Part shown: positions 54,588-64,000 of the stretch, piece after piece | Layout of the letters: every line of letters begins with the position of its first letter | Numbering within the stretch: position 1 is the first letter of the stretch | From: Hyperoodon ampullatus | Lineage: Eukaryota; Chordata; Mammalia; Artiodactyla; Ziphiidae | Direction: 5' to 3' | Length of the DNA: 64,000 nucleotides | Assembly: GCA_949752795.1 (NCBI GenBank) | Contig: OX457074.1 | Location: 6,957,527 to 7,021,526 of the forward strand | Program-made: the position numbers and the translations under genes | Notes under the pieces: generated by a model | What the model saw: the letters and a program-made list of their open reading frames with translations, nothing else | The model's database searches: none | What the model was told of the DNA's origin: nothing

Positions 54588-57012
54588 GTACACAGAGGCC
54601 CGGAGGGCATTTGTTTTTGTGAAATACTACAGTAGAAGACCATTCTCCGTTGAAACACGAATAGTTAGTTGATTAGGCACCTGCAGCAGCCCAGGATACA
54701 TTTCTTTTTTTGCTATTTTTAATTCATTCCTTGAAACTTTTCCCCAGCTCCCATGCGGAATGACTTAAAAATGGCATGAATCATCTTTAAATAAGACAGG
54801 GATGCTATGCTTCTGAAATCGTTGTTGCCTAGAGTATTCAGTCCCCCTCCTCATGAGTCTGAGATATTTTTATAGTAAAGTATGCTTAGTTAAGAAAAAA
54901 AATCAAATAACATAGAAGTACATATCAAGTCAATTCTGCCTCACACACACTGTCTCCAGAGCAGCCACGCTTAACAGCTTGGTGTGTATCCTTCTGGTCA
55001 CCTTGAATCTGAACCACAGAATCTAGCCAGTGAGTCCTGGTGTAACTCTTGTACCCAAGAAGAAACGTTTACCAAATTGCAGTGTGTGTGGTTTGCACAC
55101 ACCATGGTTGTCAGGGGGTTCTAAGTAGGGAGTCGTGATTTATGCACACATGGAAGGAAAAGGGTGCCCAGTTGGAGCTTTGTTCCCTATTGAAAGGATG
55201 TGATGATTGCCCCCTTGAAGCATCAATAAACATACTTAATCCCAAAGGCAGTTCTTTCCAGCAGTGGCAAATTGTCAGAGATATGTTGTAACTCCCATTT
55301 CAGCATCCTTTCTCATCTTTCCCTCCAACCCCCTTTGTACGTGACCCACCGACTTGACCCGTTGCCAGCTCCTTTCAGATACACTTACCTGTTTAACCAA
55401 GGGAAGAGTTTTTTTAGAACTGCTGGTGGGTGATAAGCCATGCTAGTACATTCTGGGTTCTAGGACTGTTCTACCCCCTGCTTATGAGGTAGGCTTGTGG
55501 TAGATTTTGAAGAGCATGTGCAGTAGTCGTTATAAATGACTAGAATCTGATTTTTAAAACACCAAACTGTGTGAAGTAAAATTTTAAAAGGGATTGAATA
55601 CCAAGGAGTGAGATGTGTGGGCGTGGGCTGGTGGGGAAAGAGAAAAGCAAATAGAACATTGCTTGCAAGTTTATTTAGCATCCTTCCAGAAGTTTAAATA
55701 GTAATTGTGAAATTGTCAACAACCAGGAAAGAAAGTAGCTTTGTTCCTTTATTCTCAAGTGATCCAAGAGTTTCCCTTAGCATGCCATGGCTTTTTTTTT
55801 TTTTTTTTTTAAAACCTCTCATGGAAGTTACTTTCTACTGCCCAAGACAGTTTCTCAGGGAGCCGTGAGGACGTTTTTCCCAAACTGACTTGAAAAGCCA
55901 GCTATGATGGAGACTTGAGCTAAAATGATTAATGTATAGTTTTTCCTCTTCAAACAAATGTGGAGATTTAAGGTAGATTCTCATGTGCAAGTGTGCATGG
56001 TGGGGTGCTTGCCCAATTTTGGCTTAGCCCCCTCTTCTGCTATAGAAATCTTAAATATTTGGTGATAAACAAGGCAGTAGAACGTAAAGTGTTCCTGGCT
56101 CTTCCTCCCACTCTATTCTTGGCAATGTGATTCCTCCGAGGGAACTCTGTACTGGTTTCCAAAGCCTTCTTGGGGGGAGAAGAAGCCTGACAGAAGAATC
56201 AAGCCTTATCTGCTCCATGCTGACCATGGTATGTGGCGGTGTAAATCCCCTCTAAAGGCCGTGGTGTCTCCTCCCCCTGGCAGGCAGCCTCTCTTTTTTT
56301 TTTTTTTTTTTTTTGCGGTACGCAGGCCTCTCACTGTTGTGGCCTCTCCCGTTGCGGAGCGCAGGCTCAGTGGCCATGGCTCACGGGCCCAGCCGCTCCG
56401 CAGCATGTGGGATCTTCCCGGACCGGGGCACGAACCCGTGTCCCCTGCATCGGCAGGCGGACTCCCAACCACTGTGCCACCAGGGAAGCCCAGGCAGCCT
56501 CTCTTGGCAGAGGCAGATGCTGGTGTTAAGCAGTGCCTCTGTCCCCCCAGTCCCTGAGGCTGGCTTATGTTCAGGGCGTTCTGCCGCTTGCTGTTCTTAA
56601 GTAGGGATTTGACAACTTGGTCAGCTTCTGGGCCTGTGATGCTGACATCTTTGACTCTGAGTTACAGGCTCCACATGGAAAGTCATTGCTCTTTAGCAAG
56701 CCAGATAAAAGCCAGTGACCTATGTTGTTCTGCTGTGGATTTTGTGGTAAGATTAAATTTAGAGAGAAAAGCTAAAAACCATTTTCTCAGGTTTCTCTTC
56801 AGCTTGAAGCTAAATGAATATGAATGTTAGTCATTGGAACTCTAATTTCTTATAATTTGGCCAAAAAAAAAAAGAGAAAATTCTGGCCAGAGGAAGAAAA
56901 AACCCAGATCCCCACCTGCCCGTCTCAGAAAGCCGTGCCTCTTTGCCTTCATGTCCTGAAATCCAAGACTGGTGTTAGAAGGATCCCCGTCTGCTCCTTT
57001 CTCTCCCAAAAG
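54588..57012 (+). other. ATP6V0A1: ATP6V0A1 intron 9
   Basis: 2.4 kb, mostly unique, with one antisense CD SINE (56296) and a T run at 55793-55810. The acceptor is CTCCCAAAAG. Confidence 0.8.
56296..56490 (-). mobile_element. CD-type SINE with small internal deletion
   Basis: Antisense copy flanked by CAGGCAGCCTCTCTT on both sides (56281-56295, 56491-56505). It lacks about 16 bases between GCGGAGCG and CAGGCTCAG that other copies have. Confidence 0.95.
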
Positions 57013-57225
57013 GTTCTGAATCAAACGGAGGATCACCGCCAGAGGGTTCTGCAGGCAGCTGCTAAGAACATCCGTGTCTGGTTCATCAAAGTGCGGAAGA
57101 TGAAGGCCATTTACCACACTTTGAACCTGTGCAATATAGATGTGACCCAGAAGTGCCTGATTGCGGAGGTCTGGTGCCCTGTCACTGACCTTGACTCCAT
57201 CCAGTTTGCGCTCAGAAGGGGCACG
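57013..57225 (+). CDS. ATP6V0A1: ATP6V0A1 coding exon 9, residues 278-348
   Basis: It encodes [20 protein letters not shown], then [20 protein letters not shown] and [20 protein letters not shown]. These are the return helix of the coiled coil and the start of the proximal-lobe beta sheet, with the conserved A-E-x-W-C-P motif. It ends at ACG|GTGAGT in phase 0. Confidence 0.98.
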
Positions 57226-57961
57226 GTGAGTCCCCCACAGCTAGCAGTGCAGCCTGCAGCCAGGAAGAGAGGATCCCATCCACAGTAACATGAACCAATT
57301 ACATTTTTATGGCATTTTTAGTCTCAGAGTTCTTTAATATACTCATCTTGTATCCTGACAGTACATTTTGTATATGCTTATTTTTCAAATGTAGAAATTG
57401 CAGTTGAAAAAGAGATTAAATGATTTGGGCATACACCCATGATCCTTCAGGGTAGCTCAAAATCGGAACATCAATTTCCTGATCCACTCTCTCTGTCCAT
57501 TAGACTAGTTCCATAATATAACCCTCGCAGTTCCATTTAGTAGTTAATTAGAGCTACTGCCCTATCCAAAGCACTGATCTAGGGGCCAGGAGGTACAGAG
57601 ATGTAAAAAATAGGCCTTCAGGTATCTTATGACTTATTTGAAGAGGCTGATGTGCAAACAACACAGTCTGTGCTAAGAGTAGTTTATGTGTGTGGAGGGA
57701 AGGAAGGCACTAGCTTTTCCAACTAGGATGATCAGAAAAAGCTTCAAGAAGGTGGCATTTACTCAGGGCTTTGAAGAATGGGTAAGATGTCGACTGGCAA
57801 CAGTGAGAAGAAAACAGTATGGACAAAGGCAGGAAGTACAGTGTGACCATGTGTGGTTGGGCCAGAACAGGAATCGTAATGGGTGAGCCGAAAGAGCAGG
57901 AGGCAAACCTAGGTCAGGGAGACTAGAACCTAATTGTCAAGGGTTGTTTTTTTCTGTTTTG

Positions 57962-58323
57962 TTTTTTTAATAAATTTATTTATTTATTCATTTATTTTTT
58001 GGCTCTGTCAAGTCTTTGTTGCTGTGCGCGGGCTTTTCTCTAGTTGCAGCGAGCGGGGGCTACTCTTCATTGTGGTGCGTGGGCTTCTCACTGCAGTGGC
58101 TTCTCTTGTTGCGGAGCACGGGCTCTAGGCACGCAGGCTTCGGTACTTGTGGCACACGGGCTCAGTAGTTGTGGCTCGCGGGCTCTAGAGCGCAGGCTCA
58201 GTAGTTGTGGCGCACAGACTTAGTTGCTCTGCGGCATGTGGGATCTTCCCGGACCAGGGCTCAAACTTGTGTCCCCTGCATTGGCAGGCAGATTCTTAAC
58301 CACTGCGTCACCAGGGAAGTCCC
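57962..58323 (-). mobile_element. CHR-type SINE, long form
   Basis: Antisense long copy. CAAGGGTTGTTTTT on the left and TGAAGGGTTTTTA on the right suggest a diverged duplication. Confidence 0.9.
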
Positions 58324-58445
58324 GTGAAGGGTTTTTAATACCAGGTTAGTGGGTTTAAATTTTATCCCAAAGGGAGTGGAGAGCCATTGGAAGTTATTTA
58401 GCAGTGAAAGGACATGATCAAAACGGTTTTAAAAGAGTAGTCCAG

Positions 58446-58578
58446 GGACTTCCCTGGCAGTCCAGTGGTTAGGACTCTGTGCTTTCACTGCAGGGGGCCC
58501 GGGTTTGATTCCTGGTCAGGAAACTAAGATCCCATATCCCACATGCCTCGAGGCATGGCCAAATAAATAAATAAATAG
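58446..58578 (+). mobile_element. tRNA-derived SINE, short form
   Basis: Short sense copy, GGGACTTCCCTGGCAGTCCA to an (AAAT)n tail, with the CTCF-like CACTGCAGGGGGCCC. Confidence 0.9.
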
Positions 58579-59526
58579 AATAGAATGAGTAATCCATTGA
58601 TAGCATCTGGGTTGGACTGGGGAATAGAGAGAGTTTACAAGTAGGGGTTCCGTTAGGAGGTTATTGTAAACACAGAGCAGTAAGTGATAATGACCCCTGC
58701 AGTAAGACTTGGCAATGGGAAAAGCAAATGATGAATTTGTGAGACACTCTGAAGGAGGTATCAATTGGTATATTTGGTATTTAGCAATGTGCAGGAGAAG
58801 TACAAGGAGAAAAGATTAAAAACGTTTCTGAGGCATCAAAGCTGGGTGGCTGGTAGAATAATAGTTTCATTGATGGAAGTAAAAGTTCAGCAAGAGAAAC
58901 TTATTGATCGGAGAAGGATGGTAAGTCCAGTTTCAGTCACATTGAGGGGTTGGACAGAAATCCACATGGAAATCTCAAGCAGAAAATGGGATAGGTTCTC
59001 GAAAGAAAGGGCAACATGAAAGAAATGGGTTGCATGAGGTTGGAAGGGCGTGAGACCTCCAAGAGAGAAAATAAGGAGCTAATAATAGAACGTGGGGGGC
59101 CCTGCAGTGTTACAGGCAGGGGAGGAAGAGCCAGCAAAGAGACAGGAAAGGCATGGTTGGTAAGCAGAAGAGGTAGCTCTGCAGTGTCAGGGGCTTGCAT
59201 GTAAGAGAAAAGACCTTTGGATCCGGTGATGAGCCAGCCACTTTGGCTAAGTGTGCTCTGCTTGACTGCAAGGATTAGGGAGTTCAGAGTAGGTGGCGGA
59301 GGAAGAAAGCCAGAGAATAACTTTGCTTCCTCCGTAAAAGGAGAAGAGAACAATGACACTTGTAGACAGGCGGATAAGGATGTCTCCAGAGGGGGTACCA
59401 CAGTTTCTTTGGTTACATATTTTAGAATTTTTTTTTTTCAAGGTGACGATAGTTTTCCCGAGACTTCATTTAAATCTTTCATTGTAAATTTTGTAGCTAG
59501 TTCCAGTTTCCCCAAAGACCGGAAAG

Positions 59527-59650
59527 CTTGAGATATAATTTACGTAAAAGAAAATACACATATTTTACGTGTACTGTTCGATGAGTTTTGATAAATATAT
59601 ATGCCTGTGTAACCGCCATCACAATTAGGAGGGTGACCTGATTCTGAAAT
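59527..59650 (-). repeat. Old L1 3' scrap
   Basis: TTGAGATATAATTTACGTAA ... ATAAATATATATGCCTGTGT resembles the antisense of an old L1 3' end. Confidence 0.55.
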
Positions 59651-59670
59651 ACGTGCTTTATGTTTCCCAG

Positions 59671-59821
59671 GAACACAGTGGCTCCACCGTGCCCTCCATC
59701 CTGAACAGGATGCAGACCAACCAGACTCCCCCAACCTATAACAAAACCAACAAGTTCACATGTGGTTTTCAGAACATAGTGGATGCTTATGGAATTGGAA
59801 CTTACCGAGAGATAAATCCAG
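59671..59821 (+). CDS. ATP6V0A1: ATP6V0A1 coding exon 10, residues 349-399
   Basis: It encodes EHSGSTVPSILNRMQTNQTP, then PTYNKTNKFTCGFQNIVDAY and GIGTYREINP. The segment Q-T-N-Q-T-P-P-T-Y-N-K-T-N-K-F-T is the most conserved part of the cytosolic domain, next to the membrane. Position 379 here is Cys in KFTCGFQ; I remember Tyr in other mammals. It ends one base into codon 399. Confidence 0.98.
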
Positions 59822-60726
59822 GTAAAAAAGCTTGACTCTTTTCCCTCTTAGAGGTTTTATTCTTTGTTATTTTTTTCGGTGCCTCACTCTGAATGCAATT
59901 GAACACAATTGGCTTAAAACTAAAGATGTTGTCAAGGCCTCAGCTGTTGTGTATCTCCTGTGAGGAGGTGCCTGTTTGGATGCAGGGAGTGAGGTTTATC
60001 GCTGGGTGGCACCCCTTTAGGAGGTGGTTTTATAGGAGTTTTATAGGAATGAGCTCCGTGGATTGGATTCCTCTCTTTGCCCTCGTGGCTGTACAGCACC
60101 TGGCTTTCTCTTGCACACCATTTGCTGGAACTGCTTTAAGCAAAAAGTTTTTTCCAAGGTAATTGATATTTTAAAAGAGCTTCCCTGTTCCAGGTTAGAC
60201 AGAGAAAATATAGCAATTGTTGACCATTTTAGGCACAAGGCAGATTTCTCCTCTGTTCAGAGAGTTAATGATTAAATCCAGAGTCTGAGAATTCATTTTC
60301 AGTGGGAGCCTTCTGCAGGACCTGCTTTGCTCCAGGTTCTGGGCTTTCTCCCACCCACCCAGTGGCTTTCTTCAGCTGGTTACTATACAAGGGAGGAAAG
60401 CTGGCCTGCCCCAGGAGCAGTGTCCCAGGGGGTGAGAGAAAAGAATCAAAGAACAAACCACACTGGTGCCAAGGCTAGAGACAAAACTTTCATTTCCTGT
60501 GTGGTTCTTTGTTGAAAATGCTGGCAGTAGCTGGGATGCCACCAGAGCTGCTTTGTGAGGCTGTGCAGATCCTGCCGTGAAAGTTATCCCCTGCGAGTCC
60601 CTCTGACCAACAGCTTGGGAATAAGTCACCTTATATTGATCTTAGATGACGGAGAGGGATGTGATATGTGCGGAATTGCTGCGGTTTTCTGTACTTGGTC
60701 TTTTTCCTTCTTTGGTTTCTTTATAG
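59822..60726 (+). other. ATP6V0A1: ATP6V0A1 intron 11
   Basis: 0.9 kb of unique sequence without recognised repeats. The acceptor is GGTTTCTTTATAG. Confidence 0.8.
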
Positions 60727-60866
60727 CTCCATATACCATCATCACTTTCCCTTTCCTATTTGCCGTGATGTTTGGGGACTTTGGCCACGGCATTTTGATG
60801 ACCCTTTTTGCTGTATGGATGGTGTTAAGGGAGAGCCGGATCCTCTCCCAGAAGAATGAGAATGAG
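60727..60866 (+). CDS. ATP6V0A1: ATP6V0A1 coding exon 11, residues 399-445
   Basis: It encodes [20 protein letters not shown], then [20 protein letters not shown] and SQKNENE. This is the first membrane segment (about residues 401-435), holding the family signature F-G-D-x-G-H-G. It marks the boundary between the cytosolic and membrane halves. It ends at GAG|GTAATG in phase 0. Confidence 0.98.
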
Positions 60867-61692
60867 GTAATGTTTTGTTTGTTTTTGATAGAAACTCAGA
60901 AACATAAGATAACTGTATTATTTTCTTGACATATTTCTAATATTTTTCTCCTGTAATCTTTGGCTGCTTACTACTATCATTGCCTCTTCATAGGGCAACA
61001 CATTTATAATCATTTTGTACAGACAGAGGATAATTCAGTCTTTCCTCTAGCGTGATTGATGGCAGTGTATTTATTATATTTTTGTTTTTCATTTATTGAG
61101 ATATAGTTGACTTGCAATATTACATTAGTTTCAGGTATACAACATAGTGATTCAAAAATTTTATAGATTATACTCCACTTATAATTGTTATAAAATATTG
61201 GCTCTATTCCCTGTGCTGTACAATATATCTTTGTAGCTTATTTATTTTATACATAATAGTTTGTACCTCTTAATCCCTTACCCCTATCGTGTCCCTCCCC
61301 ACTTTGCCTCTCCCCACTGGTGACCACTAGTTAATTCAAGAACAAGGTAATGTTTAAGTTACATCTGTGTTGGTCTGAAACTTTATAATTTCTCAAGCAT
61401 TCATTATGAAAATTATGATCTGGAAATCTTTGATCCATGAATTTATAGAGAAGTTATAGAGACTGTTTAGAGAATAGAGAAGTTATTTTCATTTTAACAC
61501 TAAAGAGGTCACGTGCTGTGAAAGTAAATTTCTCGTTAGCATTGTATTTTGGTCTTTACTTCAGGCTCTCTGACCCAGAATGGGGTAAGAGTGGTGTGAG
61601 AGGAAGGGTTTCGTACATCCTAAATAACACTGTCACGACGTTAGCTGCAGCTCATGAGTACATTGCATTGACCTCTTTCTCCTGGCTCCCAG
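60867..61692 (+). other. ATP6V0A1: ATP6V0A1 intron 12
   Basis: 0.8 kb, holding an antisense old L1 3' fragment at 61082-61335. The acceptor is CTGGCTCCCAG. Confidence 0.8.
61082..61335 (-). repeat. Old L1 3' fragment
   Basis: CATTTATTGAGATATAGTTG, then TTTCAGGTATACAACATAGTG, are antisense L1 3'UTR, of the same kind as 9994-10338. Confidence 0.75.
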
Positions 61693-61850
61693 ATGTTTAG
61701 CACTGTGTTCAGCGGACGGTACATTATTCTGCTGATGGGTGTGTTCTCCATCTACACTGGCCTCATCTACAATGATTGCTTTTCCAAGTCTCTTAATATC
61801 TTCGGGTCATCCTGGAGTGTGCGGCCAATGTTTACTTTATACAACTGGAC
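61693..61850 (+). CDS. ATP6V0A1: ATP6V0A1 coding exon 12, residues 446-498
   Basis: It encodes [20 protein letters not shown], then [20 protein letters not shown] and [13 protein letters not shown]. This is the second membrane segment followed by the start of the luminal loop. N-W-T (Asn496) is a consensus N-glycosylation site in that loop. The stretch reads FTLYNW; I remember FTYNW in human a1, which would make the Leu one extra residue. It ends two bases into codon 498 at GGAC|GTAAGT. Confidence 0.97.
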
Positions 61851-62288
61851 GTAAGTTGCAAAGAAGCTGAAAGTCAAAGCTTGTTCCTTTCGTGTTCAGC
61901 TCTGGTTTTCCAGACAAGTGGTAAACTAACACTTCTTTAGGAAGCGGTTGACACTGTCTCTATTCCAAAAGAATGTAGTGTCTCCTCTTATTTATGCTGC
62001 AGCCTGGGAAGTGCTTTGTGATTGGTTCAGCATTGTTAAGGAACATTGATTCCTTTTGTAAGTTAAAAGCGGGTTCCCCAATTTCCCTATCTGGACTTGT
62101 ATGTGTGTTTAATTTTTCTTTTTGTTATCTCTGATCCCTTCTCACTCTCTGATGCTAACCCCTCCTCTTTTATTGAAGAGACAAAATAGCTATAGTATCA
62201 ATGGTTTCTTTGGGGATCAGTTTCTGGACCCCAGTAATTTCCCTCTCTTGAATAAAAAATAAATGCAGCTTTTCTCCTAACATGGTAG
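61851..62288 (+). other. ATP6V0A1: ATP6V0A1 intron 13
   Basis: 438 bases of unique sequence. The acceptor is CTCCTAACATGGTAG; the nearest pyrimidine tract is short and a CTAAC branch-point-like sequence lies only about 10 bases upstream. Confidence 0.85.
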
Positions 62289-62379
62289 GGAAGAGACGGT
62301 TCGGGGGAACCCTGTCCTCCAGCTGAACCCAGCTGTCCATGGAGTTTTCGGTGGACCATATCCTTTTGGCATCGATCCA
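62289..62379 (+). CDS. ATP6V0A1: ATP6V0A1 coding exon 13, residues 498-528
   Basis: It encodes EETVRGNPVLQLNPAVHGVF, then GGPYPFGIDP, the end of the luminal loop with the conserved G-G-P-Y-P-F-G-I-D-P motif before the third membrane segment. It ends at CCA|GTAAGA in phase 0. This is the last coding exon in the window; the family continues I-W-N, not found before 64000. Confidence 0.97.
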
Positions 62380-63059
62380 GTAAGAGCACTTCTTTTCTAT
62401 ATGTCTGACACCAAATGTTTTAACTGAAACCCAGAAGTGAGAGAATGAAAATGAAGATAAATAGTTATTTGGGTTTTAGTTAACATATTTTTAGAAAACC
62501 TCAGTGTATCTGTCCAGAGCACTTTAAAGCTGCAAGATATCCAGATGCCTTGGGGAGCCAAGTAATTTTTCCTGCACTACTTATTTTAGAGGTGGCTAAT
62601 AATACTGACTCTGGGAAGATTGATTTTCAGGACTCCTTCCCAGTTTATTTTTGTTTAACTTAGTTTGGTTTTTATTTTTAGCAGATGTTTTAACAGAGAA
62701 AAACAGCTCTTTTCTATGGATTTTAGATTTCCATTCTTATCTTTATATACTTAGACAAAAACTTATCCCAGAATTTTATTTTTTTTCAAATACTTAGGCA
62801 AGAAAAGTGTGATCAAGTCTTTTGTGTTATATGCTTAAACAGGGGAGGCGGGGGCAGGGGTGTGTGTGGAATTTAAGCCTAAAGGTTAGACTGTAAGGAT
62901 TACAAAATTCCAGAGGAAAAGCAGATCATTATGGACCAGAAAGATTAAGTTTCTTGTAAAAAATGGGAATTAATCTGGCCTTTGAAAAATATTTCAGATT
63001 GTTATAGGTGAAGAGAAGTGTGTGCAAAAGCATAGACGTAGGGAGATACAAAGTTAATT

Positions 63060-63245
63060 ATTTTAATTATTATAGAAATTAATGGTACTGAAATGCTTAC
63101 TATGGCTCAGAGAGTGTACTGAGCCCTCAGCATGTCTGATTTATGCCCAAACAATTCTATCAGGTAGGTATTGCTATCTGTATTATACAGATAAGGAAAC
63201 TAAGGCTTGGAGATATTTAATAAGATTTCATATGTGCATTTAACA
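63060..63245 (-). repeat. MIR relic
   Basis: GTAGGTATTGCTATCTGTAT ... ACAGATAAGGAAACTAAGGC is an antisense MIR core. Confidence 0.75.
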
Positions 63246-63429
63246 GATGTTTACTGAATCCCTATTGTCTGTAAGGCATAGTGCCTGCTGGGGGAAACAC
63301 ATAATTCTAACACACAGCTCCTGCCCTCAAGTAACTTGGAATCCAATAATAATATTATCTCACATTTAGGTAGTGTTCTGTAGTTACAGAGGTTTTTTTT
63401 TTGCAGACATCTCATTTGGTGCTTACAGG

Positions 63430-63960
63430 GTAGATACTGAGTTTAAAGTGCCTGTGGGACACCCGGGGATAAATGTCCATCAGGCAGTTGGAGTTGCAGA
63501 ACGTCAGGCAAGACTGGGGCTGCAGAGAGAACCAGCCACAAGCTGTCAGGTTAGAGGTCACCGAGGATGAGCTGTTCATGAGGAGGCCAGTTCAGAAAAG
63601 AAGATGCCGGGCTAGATGGTGGAAGATCTGGCTTATCAGGGTACAGAGTTTGCACTTTATCGTAGAGATGACAGTAGGGGTTCTGGGAGGTTTCAGCACA
63701 GGGAATGACTGCCTCGGAGTCACGATTTAGGAAACATAATCTGATGGCCAAGTGGAGGCAGAACTGTCAGGAAAATTTTACAGGCATCCAAGCCTTAGGT
63801 GACAAAGCATAAGGCAGTTAATGTTTAAAAATAGATGGAAGGACAGCACCACTGGGTTTCAGTCAGCAAAATACAGATTGTGGGAGCATCTACAAGATAA
63901 ACGTCCCAATTTCTTCAACAAATCTTTTGTAATGAATAAAAAGGGAGAGCTGGAAGGAGA
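63430..63960 (+). repeat. Ancient interspersed repeat, unnamed family
   Basis: GTGCCTGTGGGACACCCGGG and TGTCCATCAGGCAGTTGGAG are phrases of the same old family as at 9090-9910 and 57570-59210. Confidence 0.5.
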
Positions 63961-64000
63961 ACCTCTAGAGGCTTAAAAGCTGTATCAAGCAATCATGGTG

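Larger units (their letters stand above)
57570..59210 (+). repeat. Ancient interspersed repeat, unnamed family, interrupted
   Basis: The phrases GGTGGCATTTACTCAGGGCT, TTATCCCAAAGGGAGTGGAG and GAGGAAGAGCCAGCAAAGAG belong to the family also seen at 9090-9910 and 63430-63960. Two SINEs are inserted in it. Confidence 0.5.
57226..59670 (+). other. ATP6V0A1: ATP6V0A1 intron 10
   Basis: 2.4 kb, holding an ancient repeat (57570-59210) split by a long CHR SINE and a short SINE, and an old L1 scrap at 59527-59650. Confidence 0.8.
29540..64000 (+). other. ATP6V0A1: ATP6V0A1 gene, 5' part (V-ATPase subunit a1)
   Basis: Subunit a is the largest V0 subunit of the vacuolar proton pump. Its cytosolic N-terminal half acts as the stator that anchors the peripheral stalks. 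Its membrane half forms the two proton half-channels against the c-ring. Isoform a1 is the form enriched in neurons and synaptic vesicles. The window holds a non-coding exon and 13 coding exons: 31601-31717, 41902-41980, 43154-43251, 44225-44353, 50696-50799, 51326-51452, 53303-53385, 54494-54587, 57013-57225, 59671-59821, 60727-60866, 61693-61850 and 62289-62379. Together they make 1584 bases, exactly 528 codons without a stop. Every junction is GT-AG and in phase. The mammalian protein is about 830-838 residues, so the C-terminal 310 or so residues, including most membrane helices, lie beyond 64000. Confidence 0.97.
62380..64000 (+). other. ATP6V0A1: ATP6V0A1 intron 14, 5' part
   Basis: At least 1.6 kb of intron, with an antisense MIR (63060-63245) and a copy of the ancient repeat (63430-63960). 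No further exon is seen. Confidence 0.85.

Noticed and set aside
44354..62288. Intronic microRNA of ATP6V0A1
   Set aside because: I know that a mirtron-type miRNA is reported within human ATP6V0A1, but I found no matching sequence in the introns present here. It may lie beyond 64000.
62380..64000. A further ATP6V0A1 exon before the right edge
   Set aside because: The expected continuation after G-I-D-P (starting I-W-N) is not encoded in any frame on the plus strand here.

Overview
This window is mammalian nuclear DNA, very probably from a cetacean (whale or dolphin). The evidence is the spliced gene structure, the CpG-island promoters and about 40 copies of tRNA-derived CHR-family SINEs. Many of these are the roughly 200-bp form with the internal deletion that I know as the cetacean CD SINE, beginning CTTCCCTGGTGGCGCAGTGG and ending in a long A tail. 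Cetartiodactyl L1 3' ends occur throughout. I cannot tell a toothed from a baleen whale.

Layout. Positions 1-1170 hold the 5' end of CAVIN1 (PTRF) on the minus strand: the complete first coding exon (285-755, 157 codons), the start of intron 1, and a CpG-island promoter with an inverted CCAAT box. Positions 1170-29300 are a gene desert of about 28 kb between two divergent promoters. It is built from nested SINEs, L1 fragments (one has a 5'UTR and a large internal deletion), two antisense solo-LTR-like segments, a MaLR-like LTR, L2 and MIR relics, an unnamed ancient repeat, and a processed, frameshifted NOP56 pseudogene at 20430-21370 with an 11-bp target-site duplication. Positions 29320-29652 are the CpG-island promoter and non-coding first exon of ATP6V0A1 on the plus strand. 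From 31601 to 62379 lie 13 coding exons of ATP6V0A1. They join in frame to 528 codons; the remaining exons lie beyond position 64000. The order CAVIN1(-)/ATP6V0A1(+) is, from memory, the one in human 17q21.

The two genes are functionally separate. CAVIN1 encodes the trimeric coat protein of caveolae. ATP6V0A1 encodes the a1 subunit of the proton-translocating V0 sector of the V-ATPase. All 26 splice-site dinucleotides of the 13 coding exons that I checked are GT or AG, and codon phases agree across every junction, so the gene looks intact in this window.

I found no undescribed biological system. The observations worth following are local: clean nested retroposition events with exact target-site duplications, an inverted SINE pair, a perfect 15-bp palindrome beside an L1 scrap, an antisense bias of intronic SINEs, an SINE inside a 526-bp intron, a tandem in-frame acceptor in ATP6V0A1, a CTCF-like motif in the desert, and an A-tail-less SINE.
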